A stretch of 59,124 bases of DNA, from positions 1 through 59,124 of the forward strand of contig JAFGBL010000232.1 of NCBI GenBank assembly GCA_016933115.1, in the 5' to 3' direction. Within the stretch, counting starts at the first letter, position 1. Each line of letters opens with the position of its first letter. Positions 1 to 10,300 of this stretch are shown piece by piece. The DNA is from Bacteroidales bacterium. GTDB lineage: Bacteria > Bacteroidota > Bacteroidia > Bacteroidales > JAADJA01. A program made the position numbers and the translations under genes. The notes under the pieces were generated by a model, which was not told the origin of the DNA, made no database searches, and saw only the letters and a list, made by a program, of their open reading frames with translations.

Positions 1-295
1 GGGGGTCATTTACTTCATGAAAATCTTCAGCCGGAATATACTGTGAATGGGGGTCCAGGTTTTGCAGTATTCCGCTGATCCCATCCTCCATCAGGGCATC
101 CCGGTTTACCGAATCTACATAATCCTGTTCGATGTAATAAATCACATCATTGAACTTGTTATATTTCTTTAGGTTTAACTGAAAGAGTTGCTGGTTTACC
201 GAAGTAACCGGGGTAAGTTTATACCCTAAAAAAATACCGAAAACAAGGATAACAGCAAATAGCAGGGGCAGGTATATAGCAATTTTATTTTTCAA
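1..295 (-). CDS. S41-family C-terminal processing peptidase, N-terminal fragment (runs off window edge)
   Basis: Not in ORF track. Reverse-strand reading from TTG at 295: LKNKIAIYLPLLFAVILVFGIFLGYKLTPVTSVNQQLFQLNLKKYNKFNDVIYYIEQDYVDSVNRDALMEDGISGILQNLDPHSQYIPAEDFHEVNDP; the LDPHSQYIP segment is typical of CtpA/S41 proteases. Confidence 0.8.
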   Translation of the reverse strand, partial: MKNKIAIYLPLLFAVILVFGIFLGYKLTPVTSVNQQLFQLNLKKYNKFNDVIYYIEQDYVDSVNRDALMEDGISGILQNLDPHSQYIPAEDFHEVNDP

Positions 296-617
296 CAGAC
301 ATTTATTTTAAGGAAAAACGAAATTACATAAAATCTGTTTACCATAAGGTACCTCATTTTCGCAATTTAATATATAAGGATCAACAAGGACTTATATTGT
401 ATAATGGAAATGAAAATTACTTTACGGGATCAACAAAATTGAATCCTGGATTTCAACACGAATGATACCAGGTATCAACTCCCGGTAAAATTATATCAAA
501 TATATCTAAATTATTCTATATTTTTATGTCACGACCCAATTATTTATTTAAATTTGAAAATTGATTTCTTGTTAGAACTAAAATAACTACTACTATTCAC
601 TTGTAAAACTATGCGAT

Positions 618-1964
618 ATGAACAAATCATACACTGTACTTTTCCTATTGATCCTATCGTTCAATGCTTTTTCCCAAAATCCCAGGGCATTTAAATACCA
701 GGCCATATTAAGAGATACTTCCGGAAACGTAATTCCAAATCAAAATGTCTCCCTCATAGTAGGTTTACTGGAAGGCCGCATGGATGGAACGGAAGTATTC
801 AGCGAGTTGCATCAAACCGAAACAAATAATTTTGGATTGATTGATGTAGAAATTGGAAACGGGAATAATTTATACGGAAGTCTCGATGGTTTGGTTTGGG
901 GAGATTCCATCTACTTCATGAGGATAGAACTGGATGAAACGGGTGGCAGCAATTACCAACTGATGGGGATTTCGCAGATTCTATCTGTCCCCATTGCACT
1001 CTATGCCCGTGAATCGGGTGATACCAGCAGGTGGCGACAGGACAGCGTAAATGTTTATTACAACAAGGGCAATGTCGGAATTGGAACAAAAAATCCGGTT
1101 GATCTCCTTCATTTATACAAGGAATGCGCGTTAGATACCGATAATGCCGGTCTTCGGTTTTCAAATCCCTTAGTAAACGGGAACTCCTGGTTTATCGGAA
1201 TAAAATCAAATATTGACCCTGCAGGTTTTTCAATTTTAAGTGATTACACAGGCAACAACCCTGCCCTGTTCATCGGCAAAGCAGGTAAAATAGGTATCGG
1301 AACCGAAAATCCGGAATACAGCCTGCAGGTTGAAGGTAATTCTGTAATCAACGGTAATCTTGGCATCAATAAAGTGAATCCTGAATACGCTTTGGATATG
1401 GGAGGTGACATTCGTATAAAAGATTTAATGATTGGTGATTCTTCCTCATCCAATACAAAATTTAATATCATCGGCAGCAATCATGTTGATGCTGCAAAAA
1501 TTGAAATTGGCAAAGGGCAGGATGAGTCATCCAAATCATTGAAATTTATTACAAGGGCAGGCGGTTCGATACAATTTTTTACCGAAACCAAAATCAGGAT
1601 GCAGATCAGGGATAGTGCTGTCGTAATAGGCCGGCCAACCCCGGACAAATTTGTTGATTTGCTGGTGAACGGGAACGTTAAAACCCGGCAAATTGAAGTT
1701 GAAATAGACGAATGGTGGGACAATGTATTTAGCCCTGATTACAAATTACCTTCCCTTGAAGAAGTAGAAAACTACATCGCCGAAAACAATCACCTTCCAG
1801 GAATTCCGTCCGGGGAAACAATTTTATCACAAGGAATGAATGTAGGCGAAATGAATGGCTTGCTATTGAAGAAAATTGAAGAGTTGACCTTGTATGTTCT
1901 GGAGCTAAAAAAGGAAAATGAGCAACTGGCCCTGGAAATTGACAATCTCAAAATAACAAAATAA
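618..1964 (+). CDS. Secreted Bacteroidota tail-fibre-like protein (C-terminal WWDNVFSPDYKLPSLEEVENYI...HLPGIPS plus coiled coil)
   Basis: Signal peptide; repeated GNVGIGTKNP-type motifs; conserved C-terminal segment seen in many Bacteroidota tail-fibre/S74-like proteins. Confidence 0.65.
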   Translation: MNKSYTVLFLLILSFNAFSQNPRAFKYQAILRDTSGNVIPNQNVSLIVGLLEGRMDGTEVFSELHQTETNNFGLIDVEIGNGNNLYGSLDGLVWGDSIYFMRIELDETGGSNYQLMGISQILSVPIALYARESGDTSRWRQDSVNVYYNKGNVGIGTKNPVDLLHLYKECALDTDNAGLRFSNPLVNGNSWFIGIKSNIDPAGFSILSDYTGNNPALFIGKAGKIGIGTENPEYSLQVEGNSVINGNLGINKVNPEYALDMGGDIRIKDLMIGDSSSSNTKFNIIGSNHVDAAKIEIGKGQDESSKSLKFITRAGGSIQFFTETKIRMQIRDSAVVIGRPTPDKFVDLLVNGNVKTRQIEVEIDEWWDNVFSPDYKLPSLEEVENYIAENNHLPGIPSGETILSQGMNVGEMNGLLLKKIEELTLYVLELKKENEQLALEIDNLKITK

Positions 1965-1971
1965 ACAGGGG

Positions 1972-4377
1972 ATGTTCGGCGATAATTATACTTTCATTGA
2001 AAGAACATTTCCACTGTTGTGCTCTGGATTATGTTTCTATACTGTTCTGGAAGCCCAGAATGTGATCATCAACGACAACCACCATAATCACAACCAATAT
2101 TATTTTTCGAAAGACAGCATTACTTCACCCGGCCCCAACAATACCGTAACCATCTCCGGTTCATCCGTTGTGAATTATACGGCAGTTCAAAAAATAAAAC
2201 TAAATCCGGGATTTAAAGTTATAGAGCAAACCGGGAATGGGAATTTTAATGCAACCATTTATGGTCAGCCAGATTTTGCAGTAGATATTCTTGAACCCGA
2301 TACAGCGACGCACGAAATTGGGATGTACAATAAACTTGAATTGGGTTTGATCCTACCTGCAAAAATCAATATGCTGGTCGACACTTTTATGAACAACCCG
2401 CCCAACAGTGTTTTTGAAAACTATTTTGGCCTAAACCCATTTAATCCTGAAGATATTTCCATTGAAGCTCATTTCAACTCCCTTGACTATCCGGGAACAG
2501 AGGAAAAGATCGTATACGGATTTTATTATAAAGATTATGATTACATCGATCTTAATCCGGAGGTAGGTTACTGGGAGGAGATTCCGACGGACTATCACTG
2601 GAGGATCCGCTTTGCACCGGATAAACCAGGATTATGGTCAACCGATATTTTTCTTAAATTTAAATCGGATTCAACCCTTCCGTCCCTTTATCATCTGGAT
2701 TTTCAATTCAACTGCGAAACTTCAACAAATCCTGGATATATTGTGCAAAATGAGAACAATCCGAGGATGCTCAAATTTAATGAATCGGATGAGCAGTTTT
2801 TCGGCACCGGTTTGAACCTGGCCTGGCCGACACATTGGGTACCACAGGAATACGGTTATTATACTGTTGTCGATCCGAATATATTTGTCGACCATAGGGA
2901 TTATTTCAGAAAATTAGCCTCGAAAAGCGGAAATTTTGCCAGGTTGGTGATTACTCCATTCGACTTTAATTTTGAATGGGAAAAGCTTAACTTTTACGAT
3001 TCCAAAATTTCAATAGATACCATCAGATGGTCAGAAATTACCTCAAATTACGATCTTGTGGGGCGACTGGCCCTGGCCTGGGAAATGGATAGCCTCATCA
3101 CCCTTTGTGAAAACCTGGGCATTTATTTGGTTTTGTGTCATGAACTGCACCTTGAATTTTCCTCAAGCCATTACAGCCCCGGATTCGGCAACTATCCATA
3201 TGTATGGCCCAATAATCCATACAATACCATCCCTGGGATAGATTCGGTGACCGATTTTCTGGCAAATGACCTGGCACACAAATATTACAAATTCAAGCTC
3301 CGGTATATGATTTCACGATGGGGATATTCCAGTGCAATTATGGGCCATGAACTCCTGAGTGAATTGGACCAGATCAACTGTATAGGTTATTACGGAAAGG
3401 GAATGAATATCACTTGGGAATATTGTCCTTACAAAGATCCTACAGAACGAGGAATCCAGTTTATTGAGGATTTGAATGACTGGCATAATGAAATGATTGA
3501 ATATATAAAGGGCAGCGAAGGGCTCAATTATCACAATCATCTCTATTCAACCAGTTACGGAGGAATACCAAAAAACTTCGACAGCATTTATTATTCAATG
3601 GATTTTGTGAATCTACATATTTACCATCACATCCGGTTGAAAAATAAATCACGCTACCTGTATGCACGGAGTTTTCGCAACAAACCGGGATTGTGGGAAA
3701 AACCCTTCTATTTTGGCGAAATGGGGCTGACAGGCACTACAGATGAGGGTTGCAGCATCACCGTTTATTACTTCTGTGACGATCTGAGCGTTCATAACGA
3801 TTTGTGGGCCACTGCGGTAATATCAGGTATTTCGGGCGGTATGCACTGGTGGTGGGATAAAGGGATCGTTGAATATCATTTAAACACACTTGATCCGTTG
3901 TCAAATTTTTTTAACAATGTGGATTTGGTGAATAATGAATTCTCACACATTGGGTCCAACTGGGACAATGATGTTATAGAAGATGATTCGGTAAAATTTG
4001 AATATTACTTTACCAGAACTGAAAACCATGAGATCATTTATGGCTGGATCCACAATTATAATGTTTATTGGAAAAACTTTACCTATCAACACCAGGATTG
4101 TTTGAAAGAGCCATCTCATTCCTGGTCGCCAAATTGCATTCCGGCAGTTCCGTCGGTTGTTGATTCGGTATATGCTAAAATTGATTTTGACAGCATTGAA
4201 GACAACCAGGTTTTTACCCTATTAAAATATAACACCCGAACCGGTAATTTTCTGCCACCAGAGGAATATATGTCATCAAACGGAACATTGATCATTCCTT
4301 TCGGATATCTTGGCGCCAATCCGGATGATACCAGCCATCCGGCAGACTATGGATTTATACTTTATAAAAACCAGTAA
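1972..4377 (+). CDS. DUF5060-like / cellulase-fold (TIM-barrel) glycoside-hydrolase-like secreted protein
   Basis: Central YFRKLASKSGNFARLVITPFDFNFEWE...LITLCENLGIYLVLCHE and later FGEMGLTG segments resemble DUF5060/DUF4038-type glycosidases; starts 7 nt after the preceding stop. Confidence 0.5.
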   Translation: MFGDNYTFIERTFPLLCSGLCFYTVLEAQNVIINDNHHNHNQYYFSKDSITSPGPNNTVTISGSSVVNYTAVQKIKLNPGFKVIEQTGNGNFNATIYGQPDFAVDILEPDTATHEIGMYNKLELGLILPAKINMLVDTFMNNPPNSVFENYFGLNPFNPEDISIEAHFNSLDYPGTEEKIVYGFYYKDYDYIDLNPEVGYWEEIPTDYHWRIRFAPDKPGLWSTDIFLKFKSDSTLPSLYHLDFQFNCETSTNPGYIVQNENNPRMLKFNESDEQFFGTGLNLAWPTHWVPQEYGYYTVVDPNIFVDHRDYFRKLASKSGNFARLVITPFDFNFEWEKLNFYDSKISIDTIRWSEITSNYDLVGRLALAWEMDSLITLCENLGIYLVLCHELHLEFSSSHYSPGFGNYPYVWPNNPYNTIPGIDSVTDFLANDLAHKYYKFKLRYMISRWGYSSAIMGHELLSELDQINCIGYYGKGMNITWEYCPYKDPTERGIQFIEDLNDWHNEMIEYIKGSEGLNYHNHLYSTSYGGIPKNFDSIYYSMDFVNLHIYHHIRLKNKSRYLYARSFRNKPGLWEKPFYFGEMGLTGTTDEGCSITVYYFCDDLSVHNDLWATAVISGISGGMHWWWDKGIVEYHLNTLDPLSNFFNNVDLVNNEFSHIGSNWDNDVIEDDSVKFEYYFTRTENHEIIYGWIHNYNVYWKNFTYQHQDCLKEPSHSWSPNCIPAVPSVVDSVYAKIDFDSIEDNQVFTLLKYNTRTGNFLPPEEYMSSNGTLIIPFGYLGANPDDTSHPADYGFILYKNQ

Positions 4378-4493
4378 AATATCTTAAAATTCCTAACCTC
4401 GGGGGTATTCAGGCTTATTGGCAATAAAACGATGGGGGCTTACCTGAGACAATCCATACCGGATATTAAGGACTGTTTCCAGTTCAATTAAAG

Positions 4494-4577
4494 TACCCGG
4501 AGCCGGGGTCGAACCGGCACGGGTATTATCCCACTGGTTTTTGAGACCAGCGCGTCTACCAATTCCGCCATCCGGGC
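4494..4577 (-). tRNA. tRNA-Leu (anticodon CAA)
   Basis: Reverse strand GCCCGGATGGCGGAATTGGTAGACGCGCTGGTCTCAAAAACCAGTGGGATAATACCCGTGCCGGTTCGACCCCGGCTCCGGGTA: 7-bp acceptor stem, anticodon stem CTGGT/ACCAG with loop CTCAAAA, long variable arm, GGTTCGACCCC T-arm; CCA not encoded. Confidence 0.95.
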
Positions 4578-4676
4578 ATTGATTAATTCAACAGCGTGCA
4601 AAATTATTTATTTTTTCGGAATCAGAATGTATTAACCTGAATAAATCATGAAATTTATATATTAATCACGAAGGCC

Positions 4677-4943
4677 GATCCAGCTATGGCTGGATCGAAG
4701 GTTGATCACAGAAAAAGTCAAAAACTTTTTCGGATTAAAAAATAGATGGAATAAATATCCTCTTGGCAGAGCCAAGAGGTATTTAAGAGGGATGGTTTAT
4801 TTCCCTAATCGCTGCAAGTAGCGGGGAATATGACCCCGAGATCCCGCTACACTGGGTTAGCGGGATCCCTGCCTGCACTGACAGTTTCGGCGGGCAGGAG
4901 TTCGACTTTGTTATTTCAGTTCACTTTCGTTTCTGAAATAACA
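4677..4943. repeat. Cluster of six different consecutive inverted repeats (hairpins)
   Basis: GATCCAGC-TATG-GCTGGATC (4677-4696); GAAAAAGT-N5-ACTTTTTC (4711-4731); CCTCTTGGC-AGA-GCCAAGAGG (4759-4779); GATCCCGCTA-N8-TAGCGGGATC (4840-4867); CCTGCCTGC...GCGGGCAGG (4868-4898, one G-T pair); TGTTATTTCAG-N13-CTGAAATAACA (4909-4943). Confidence 0.85.
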
Positions 4944-4965
4944 GTCTCACTGATTTAAATTTTAG

Positions 4966-4996
4966 TTTGTTGCAAAACAAATAAATATTAATTTCG
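4966..4996 (+). promoter_or_regulatory. Putative Bacteroidota-type promoter for prs
   Basis: TTTG (4966-4969), 19-nt spacer, TAATTTCG (4989-4996); one mismatch to TAnnTTTG. Confidence 0.5.
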
Positions 4997-5032
4997 CTGC
5001 CCAATAAAGCACCTGCACTTAATCACCTTGAA

Positions 5033-5974
5033 ATGGCAACGAAAGCAATGATATTCTCCGGCAGAGCAACCCGCTACCTTGCTGAAAAAATCGCCCAAAG
5101 TTATGGCGAACCGCTCGGAAATGCGGTAGTGACGGTTTATTCCGACGGAGAATTTCAACCATCGTTCGAACAGAATATCCGGGGCAGGGATGTATTCATT
5201 GTACAATCCACCTTTGCACCCGCCGATAATTTACTGGAACTCCTGATGCTGATCGACGCTGCAAGAAGGGCATCTGCTAAAAGGATTGTTGCTGTAATTC
5301 CCTATTTTGGGCTTGCCAGGCAGGACCGCAAAGATAAACCCAGGGTTTCAGTGGCTTCGAAACTGGTTGCCAATTTATTAACTGCGGCAGGGGTTCAGAG
5401 GATCATCACCATTGACTTGCATGCCGATCAAATACAGGCATTTTTTGATGTCCCTGTCGATCACATTTATGCATCATCCATTTTTACACCTTATATCGAA
5501 AGCCTGAATTTACCCGATATCATCATGGCTTCACCCGATACCGGCGGCACCAGGAGGGCAGCAGCTTATGCCAAACATTTGAATACCGGCTTCGTCATTT
5601 GTTACAAACAACGTTCAAAACCCAATGAAGTAGATAAAATTGAACTCGTCGGTGAAGTTGAAGGGAAAAATGTGATCCTTGTTGATGACATTATTGATAC
5701 GGCTGGCTCTATTACAAAAGCAGGTAAACTTATCATGGACAGGGGTGCTGCAAGTGTAAGGGCAATCTGCACACATCCTGTTTTTTCCGGCGAAGCCTAT
5801 GACAAAATCGAAAAGTCTGTTTTTAAAGAAGTTGTGGTTACAGACACGCTGCCCATTAAAGGTGAAAGCGACAAAATTAAAGTATTATCAACTGCAGATC
5901 TTTTTGCAGAAGTGATCAAAAGAGCACTCAGGACTAAATCAATTAGTTCTCTGTATAAATTCAAAGTCAAATAA
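5033..5974 (+). CDS. prs: Ribose-phosphate pyrophosphokinase
   Basis: MIFSGRATRYLAEKIA..., GRDVFIVQST, DLHADQIQAFFDVPVDH, VILVDDIIDTAGS PRPP-binding motif. Confidence 0.97.
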   Translation: MATKAMIFSGRATRYLAEKIAQSYGEPLGNAVVTVYSDGEFQPSFEQNIRGRDVFIVQSTFAPADNLLELLMLIDAARRASAKRIVAVIPYFGLARQDRKDKPRVSVASKLVANLLTAAGVQRIITIDLHADQIQAFFDVPVDHIYASSIFTPYIESLNLPDIIMASPDTGGTRRAAAYAKHLNTGFVICYKQRSKPNEVDKIELVGEVEGKNVILVDDIIDTAGSITKAGKLIMDRGAASVRAICTHPVFSGEAYDKIEKSVFKEVVVTDTLPIKGESDKIKVLSTADLFAEVIKRALRTKSISSLYKFKVK

Positions 5975-5998
5975 TAAGCAATTTAATTTTTTTTAGTT

Positions 5999-6634
5999 AT
6001 GAAAACAGTATCAATGAGCGGTGCGCTCAGGGCGCACGTAGGGAAAAAAGATGCTAAAGGCCACAGGAAAGAAGGTAAAGTACCTTGTGTGCTTTACGGC
6101 GGTGATGAACAAATTCACTTCACCCTGGATGAAAAAGCATTCATTAAAATTTTGTTTACCCCTGAAGTTTATATTATCAATATTAGTATTGACGGTAAGG
6201 AACATCGGGCTGTTCTTCAGGATATACAGTATCATCCGGTTACCGATAAGGTATTGCATGCCGATTTTCTTCAGCTTGTTCCCGGAAAACCTGTTAAAAC
6301 AGCCTTGCCGGTTACCATTGAAGGAAATGCTCCAGGTGTGATGCAGGGTGGAAAACTGGTTCAGAAAATCAGGAAACTTAAGGTTTTGGGCATAGCTGAT
6401 GATTTGCCCGATAACCTGGTTCTGAATATTGATAATCTCAATATTGGCGATTCCATAAAGGTGAAAGATATCAAAATGGAAAACATCAAATTCCTGGATA
6501 ACCCCAATGCACAGGTTGTTACGGTTAAAACAGCCCGCGGTGCCGGGGCAGAAGAGGTTGAGGAAGAAGCTGCCGGAGCTGCTGAAGAAACTGCTGCCGA
6601 AGGAGCCGAAACCAAAAAGGAAGGCGAAGAATAA
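5999..6634 (+). CDS. rplY: 50S ribosomal protein L25/general stress protein Ctc
   Basis: L25 N-terminal domain, TL5/Ctc-like C-terminal domain, acidic Ala/Glu-rich tail. Confidence 0.93.
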   Translation: MKTVSMSGALRAHVGKKDAKGHRKEGKVPCVLYGGDEQIHFTLDEKAFIKILFTPEVYIINISIDGKEHRAVLQDIQYHPVTDKVLHADFLQLVPGKPVKTALPVTIEGNAPGVMQGGKLVQKIRKLKVLGIADDLPDNLVLNIDNLNIGDSIKVKDIKMENIKFLDNPNAQVVTVKTARGAGAEEVEEEAAGAAEETAAEGAETKKEGEE

Positions 6635-6655
6635 AATTCGATTGTTCTAGGATAT

Positions 6656-6699
6656 AAATTCCAGATTCCGGTCCTTCGAAGGAATTTGGAATTTTTTTT
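6656..6699 (+). terminator. Rho-independent terminator downstream of rplY
   Basis: AATTCCAGATTCC / GGAATTTGGAATT stem (one G-T) with an 11-nt loop, followed by a T8 run. Confidence 0.75.
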
Positions 6700-6742
6700 G
6701 TCACCCTGTGCAAATATTCATAAGTTTGAAAAAATATTCGAC

Positions 6743-7303
6743 TTGAAATATTTACTTGCAGGATTGGGAAATATTGGCCCCGAGTATGCCAATACCAGGC
6801 ACAACATCGGGTTCATCGTGGCAGATGCACTGGCCGCTGAAGCCAATACTGTATTTAAACCCGGCAGGTACGCCAATCTGGCAAAACTCAAGTTCAAATC
6901 GAGGATAATGATCGTTATCAAACCCTCCACTTATATGAACCTGAGCGGTAAGGCCATTAAATACTGGCTCGATAAGGAAAATATTCCAATTGAAAATTTA
7001 CTGGTCATCGCCGATGATATTGCACTGCCCACCGGAACCATAAGAATACGGGCCAAAGGAGGCGATGGAGGCCACAACGGCCTATCCAGCATCATCCAAC
7101 TTCTGGGCACTCAGCAATTCAACCGCCTGCGAATTGGCATCGGCGATGACTTTGCCAAAGGCTACCAGGTCGATTACGTACTCGGTAAGTGGACAAAGCA
7201 AGAAGAAGAATTGATGATACCTGCCGTAAAAAAAGCAGTAGAAGCCATCAAGCATTTTGTGCAAATCGGTATAGAACGAACAATGAATTTGTACAATACC
7301 TGA
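6743..7303 (+). CDS. pth: Peptidyl-tRNA hydrolase (TTG start; ORF track start at 6686 lies in the terminator)
   Basis: (L/M)KYLLAGLGNIGPEYANTRHNIGF...KPSTYMNLSG...DDIALPTGTIRIRAKGGDGGHNGL. Confidence 0.93.
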   Translation: MKYLLAGLGNIGPEYANTRHNIGFIVADALAAEANTVFKPGRYANLAKLKFKSRIMIVIKPSTYMNLSGKAIKYWLDKENIPIENLLVIADDIALPTGTIRIRAKGGDGGHNGLSSIIQLLGTQQFNRLRIGIGDDFAKGYQVDYVLGKWTKQEEELMIPAVKKAVEAIKHFVQIGIERTMNLYNT

Positions 7304-7334
7304 TAATCCTCTTCTATCGGGAAATACCTGTTCA

Positions 7335-10300
7335 TTACAACAGATTTTTCATTTTTAAGATCAACAGGTCCGGGTTAATGGGTTTACTGATATAATCATG
7401 ACAACCCACACTGTAACATTTATCGATATCATCCTGCATGGCATAGGCAGTTTGTGCAATAATCTTAATGTTCTTGTCCATTTTCAAAACCTCTTCCACA
7501 ACCGTGTAACCATCAATATCGGGCAATCCAATATCCATGAGGATTAAATCGTAATGATGGCTGTTCCTGAATTTATCAATGGCGCTCAATCCGTTTTCTG
7601 CCCGGTCCACATTTACTTTAACCGAAGTCAGTACAATTTTCAGAAATTCAAAAACGATATCATCATCCTCAACAACCAGAACATTCCTGTTTTCAATATC
7701 TTTAAACGATTCAGGCGAATTTTTCGTTTTATGCAAATTTTGGGTTTTGATCCTTTTAAAGGGAATTGTAAAAATAAATTCCGAACCTATATCAAAAATC
7801 GATTCAACCCAGATCTTCCCGCCAAGCAAATTGACCAATCCTTTTGAAATCGACAATCCAAGCCCTGTGCCTCCAAACTTTTTTGAAATATTGATTTCCG
7901 ATTGTTCGAACCTGTTGAAAATAATCTCCAGTTTTTCTGAAGGAATGCCAATACCGGTATCCTTGACAAAAAATCTAATGTCCTTCGAAATTACTTCAAA
8001 TCCCATTTCAATGCTGCCTTCCTGCGTAAATTTCAAAGCGTTGCTTAAAAGATTGGTCAATATTTGCTTAATCCTTATGGAATCGGTTTTAATAACCAGA
8101 TCATCATACCCCTCAGGAATATGCAATTTGATCATAATATTTTTTTTCTGCAAATCCCTTTCATGCTCAAAGATGATTTTCAGTTCATTCAATACCTGTA
8201 TAATATGACACTCTCCGCTGACAGTTTTAAGTTCACCGGCTTCAATTTTTGAAATATCGATGATGTCATCAATGAGATTTAACAACTGGAGCGAATTGTT
8301 ATGAATTATCCTCACATATTCTTCCTTTTCTCCGGTAGTAAGTCCGGTATTTTTCAAAAGATTGGAAAATCCGATGATCCCGTTCATGGGTGTCCTGATT
8401 TCGTGGCTCATATTGGCCAGAAAGTTATTTTTATATATATTGGCAATTTCGGCTTTTTCCTTGGCTTCCTTCAATTCGGCTTCAATCCTTTTGAGTTCGG
8501 TAACATCTTCCGAAACCTTTACAAAACCTGTTATTTTGCCCTTTTTATTCTTCAAGGGACTAATGGATGCCAGTTCCCAATAATTTTTGCCGTTTTTCTT
8601 GCGATTGAAGAACTCTCCCCTCCAGGTTTTTCCCTTTGTAATGGTATCCCACAGGTTTTGATAAAATGATTCGGCATGAAAACCCGATTTCAACATGCTG
8701 GATGATTTACCTTTTATCTCTTCAGAATCGTACCCGGTAACATGCTCAAATTTTGGGTTTACATAGGTAATTTCGCCCTTCAGGTTGGTAATGACAATGG
8801 GAGAAGGAGCCTGGAATACTGCCTGGTTAAGTTTGAGAAGTTCCGCTTTTGCTGCCTTAATATCAGATGTATTTACAGCCAGAACCAGCAAAGTATTTTT
8901 CCCCGGTGCTATACTGTTGATGGGTATGGCATTGAAGATAAAATCGCGGCTGCCGACCTGTGATTCAAATCTGATTTTTTTCTTCCTGGTAAAGGCTTCC
9001 TGGTAATGCTTCTCAAAAAGGCCTGCTTTTCCGGCAGGTAGATAATCCTTCAGTTTTTTACCTACCATCTGTTCGGGCGAAAGCCCCATTTCGTAAAGCT
9101 CCTCACCATCGGCCATCAACAGGTCAAGGTTCCTGTCGTACAGGAATACCAAAGCTCCGGGAAGATTTTTGATGGCGCTGGTGAGAAGATTTTTTCGATA
9201 AGTCAGCTCGTTTTCGGTTTGTTTTAAAGCAGTGATATTGGTTAAAGTAATCACAACACCATCGGTCCTCTTCTCAGGAGAAATAAACGGATTAAAACGC
9301 AGTAAATAATAATGCCCTTCCTTATCCTGTATTTCTTTTTGGAAAATACTTGAATCTTTCAGCACCTTTTCGGCATCACTGATCAGTTCCTCAGTGGTCG
9401 TTTCGGTAAAATTGGAAGTAAATGTATTGATGTGCCTCCCAATATCTTCCTCGCGAAGGTTGAAGTGTTTTTTTAAGGATGGGGTAAATTTTCTGATATT
9501 CAAACTATTGTCAAGGAAAAGCGTTCCTATTTCGGTGCTGTTCAGCAGGTTATTTACATCGCTGTTCAGGTTGAGCAACTCCTTGTTTTTTTCCTGAAGC
9601 TCTGTATTCACGGTATATAGCTCTTCATTCACCGACTGCAATTCTTCGTTTGTACTTTGAAGTTCCTCATTCGAAGCCAACAACTCCTCATTGGACGATT
9701 GCAATTCCTCGTTACTTGTTTCAAGTTCTTCAATTACATTTTGCAGCTCGTTTTTTGCCAACTTCAGTTCGTCTTCCAGTTCATCAATGCGGTGCTTCGA
9801 TAAATCATCGTATTCAATATGTTTATAAACATCTTTTTTTTCTTTCGAATCAACGAGCATTTTATCTCCAAATTCAATGATGTACAAGTAATTTTTATCG
9901 GTCTCCCTGATCAGGGAGCGAAATGTTAAATTGGTTTCGAAATATTCCTCATCAAGCCGAACCTTTACATTTTGTATTTGAACCGGAACGGCCTTTTCAC
10001 GGACTTTTTTCAGTCCCGACCTGAATACCGGAAGCAATTCTTTTGGCGCCAGGTTGAATAGTTTTGAATTGAAAACCCCATCATGAAAGTGAAGATATTT
10101 TTTTGCATTTCCCGAAGTGAAAACCAGGTTATAATCGGCATCCACCACAAGGCATGATGGTGCGTAAAGCTCAGATAAATGACGGTAAAAAAACCCATCA
10201 TTAGTTTCCCGGTCAATAGGGGCTGCCCGCTGGCTTATTGTAATGGGCGACTTGTAATCAAACAATTGCAATTTTTCCTCAGGCATGATGTAACTGGGCA

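Noticed and set aside
9555-9790. Repeat array suggestive of CRISPR or minisatellite
   Set aside because: It is a coding coiled-coil heptad repeat well known in CheB/CheR-PAS kinases; units are contiguous with no spacers.
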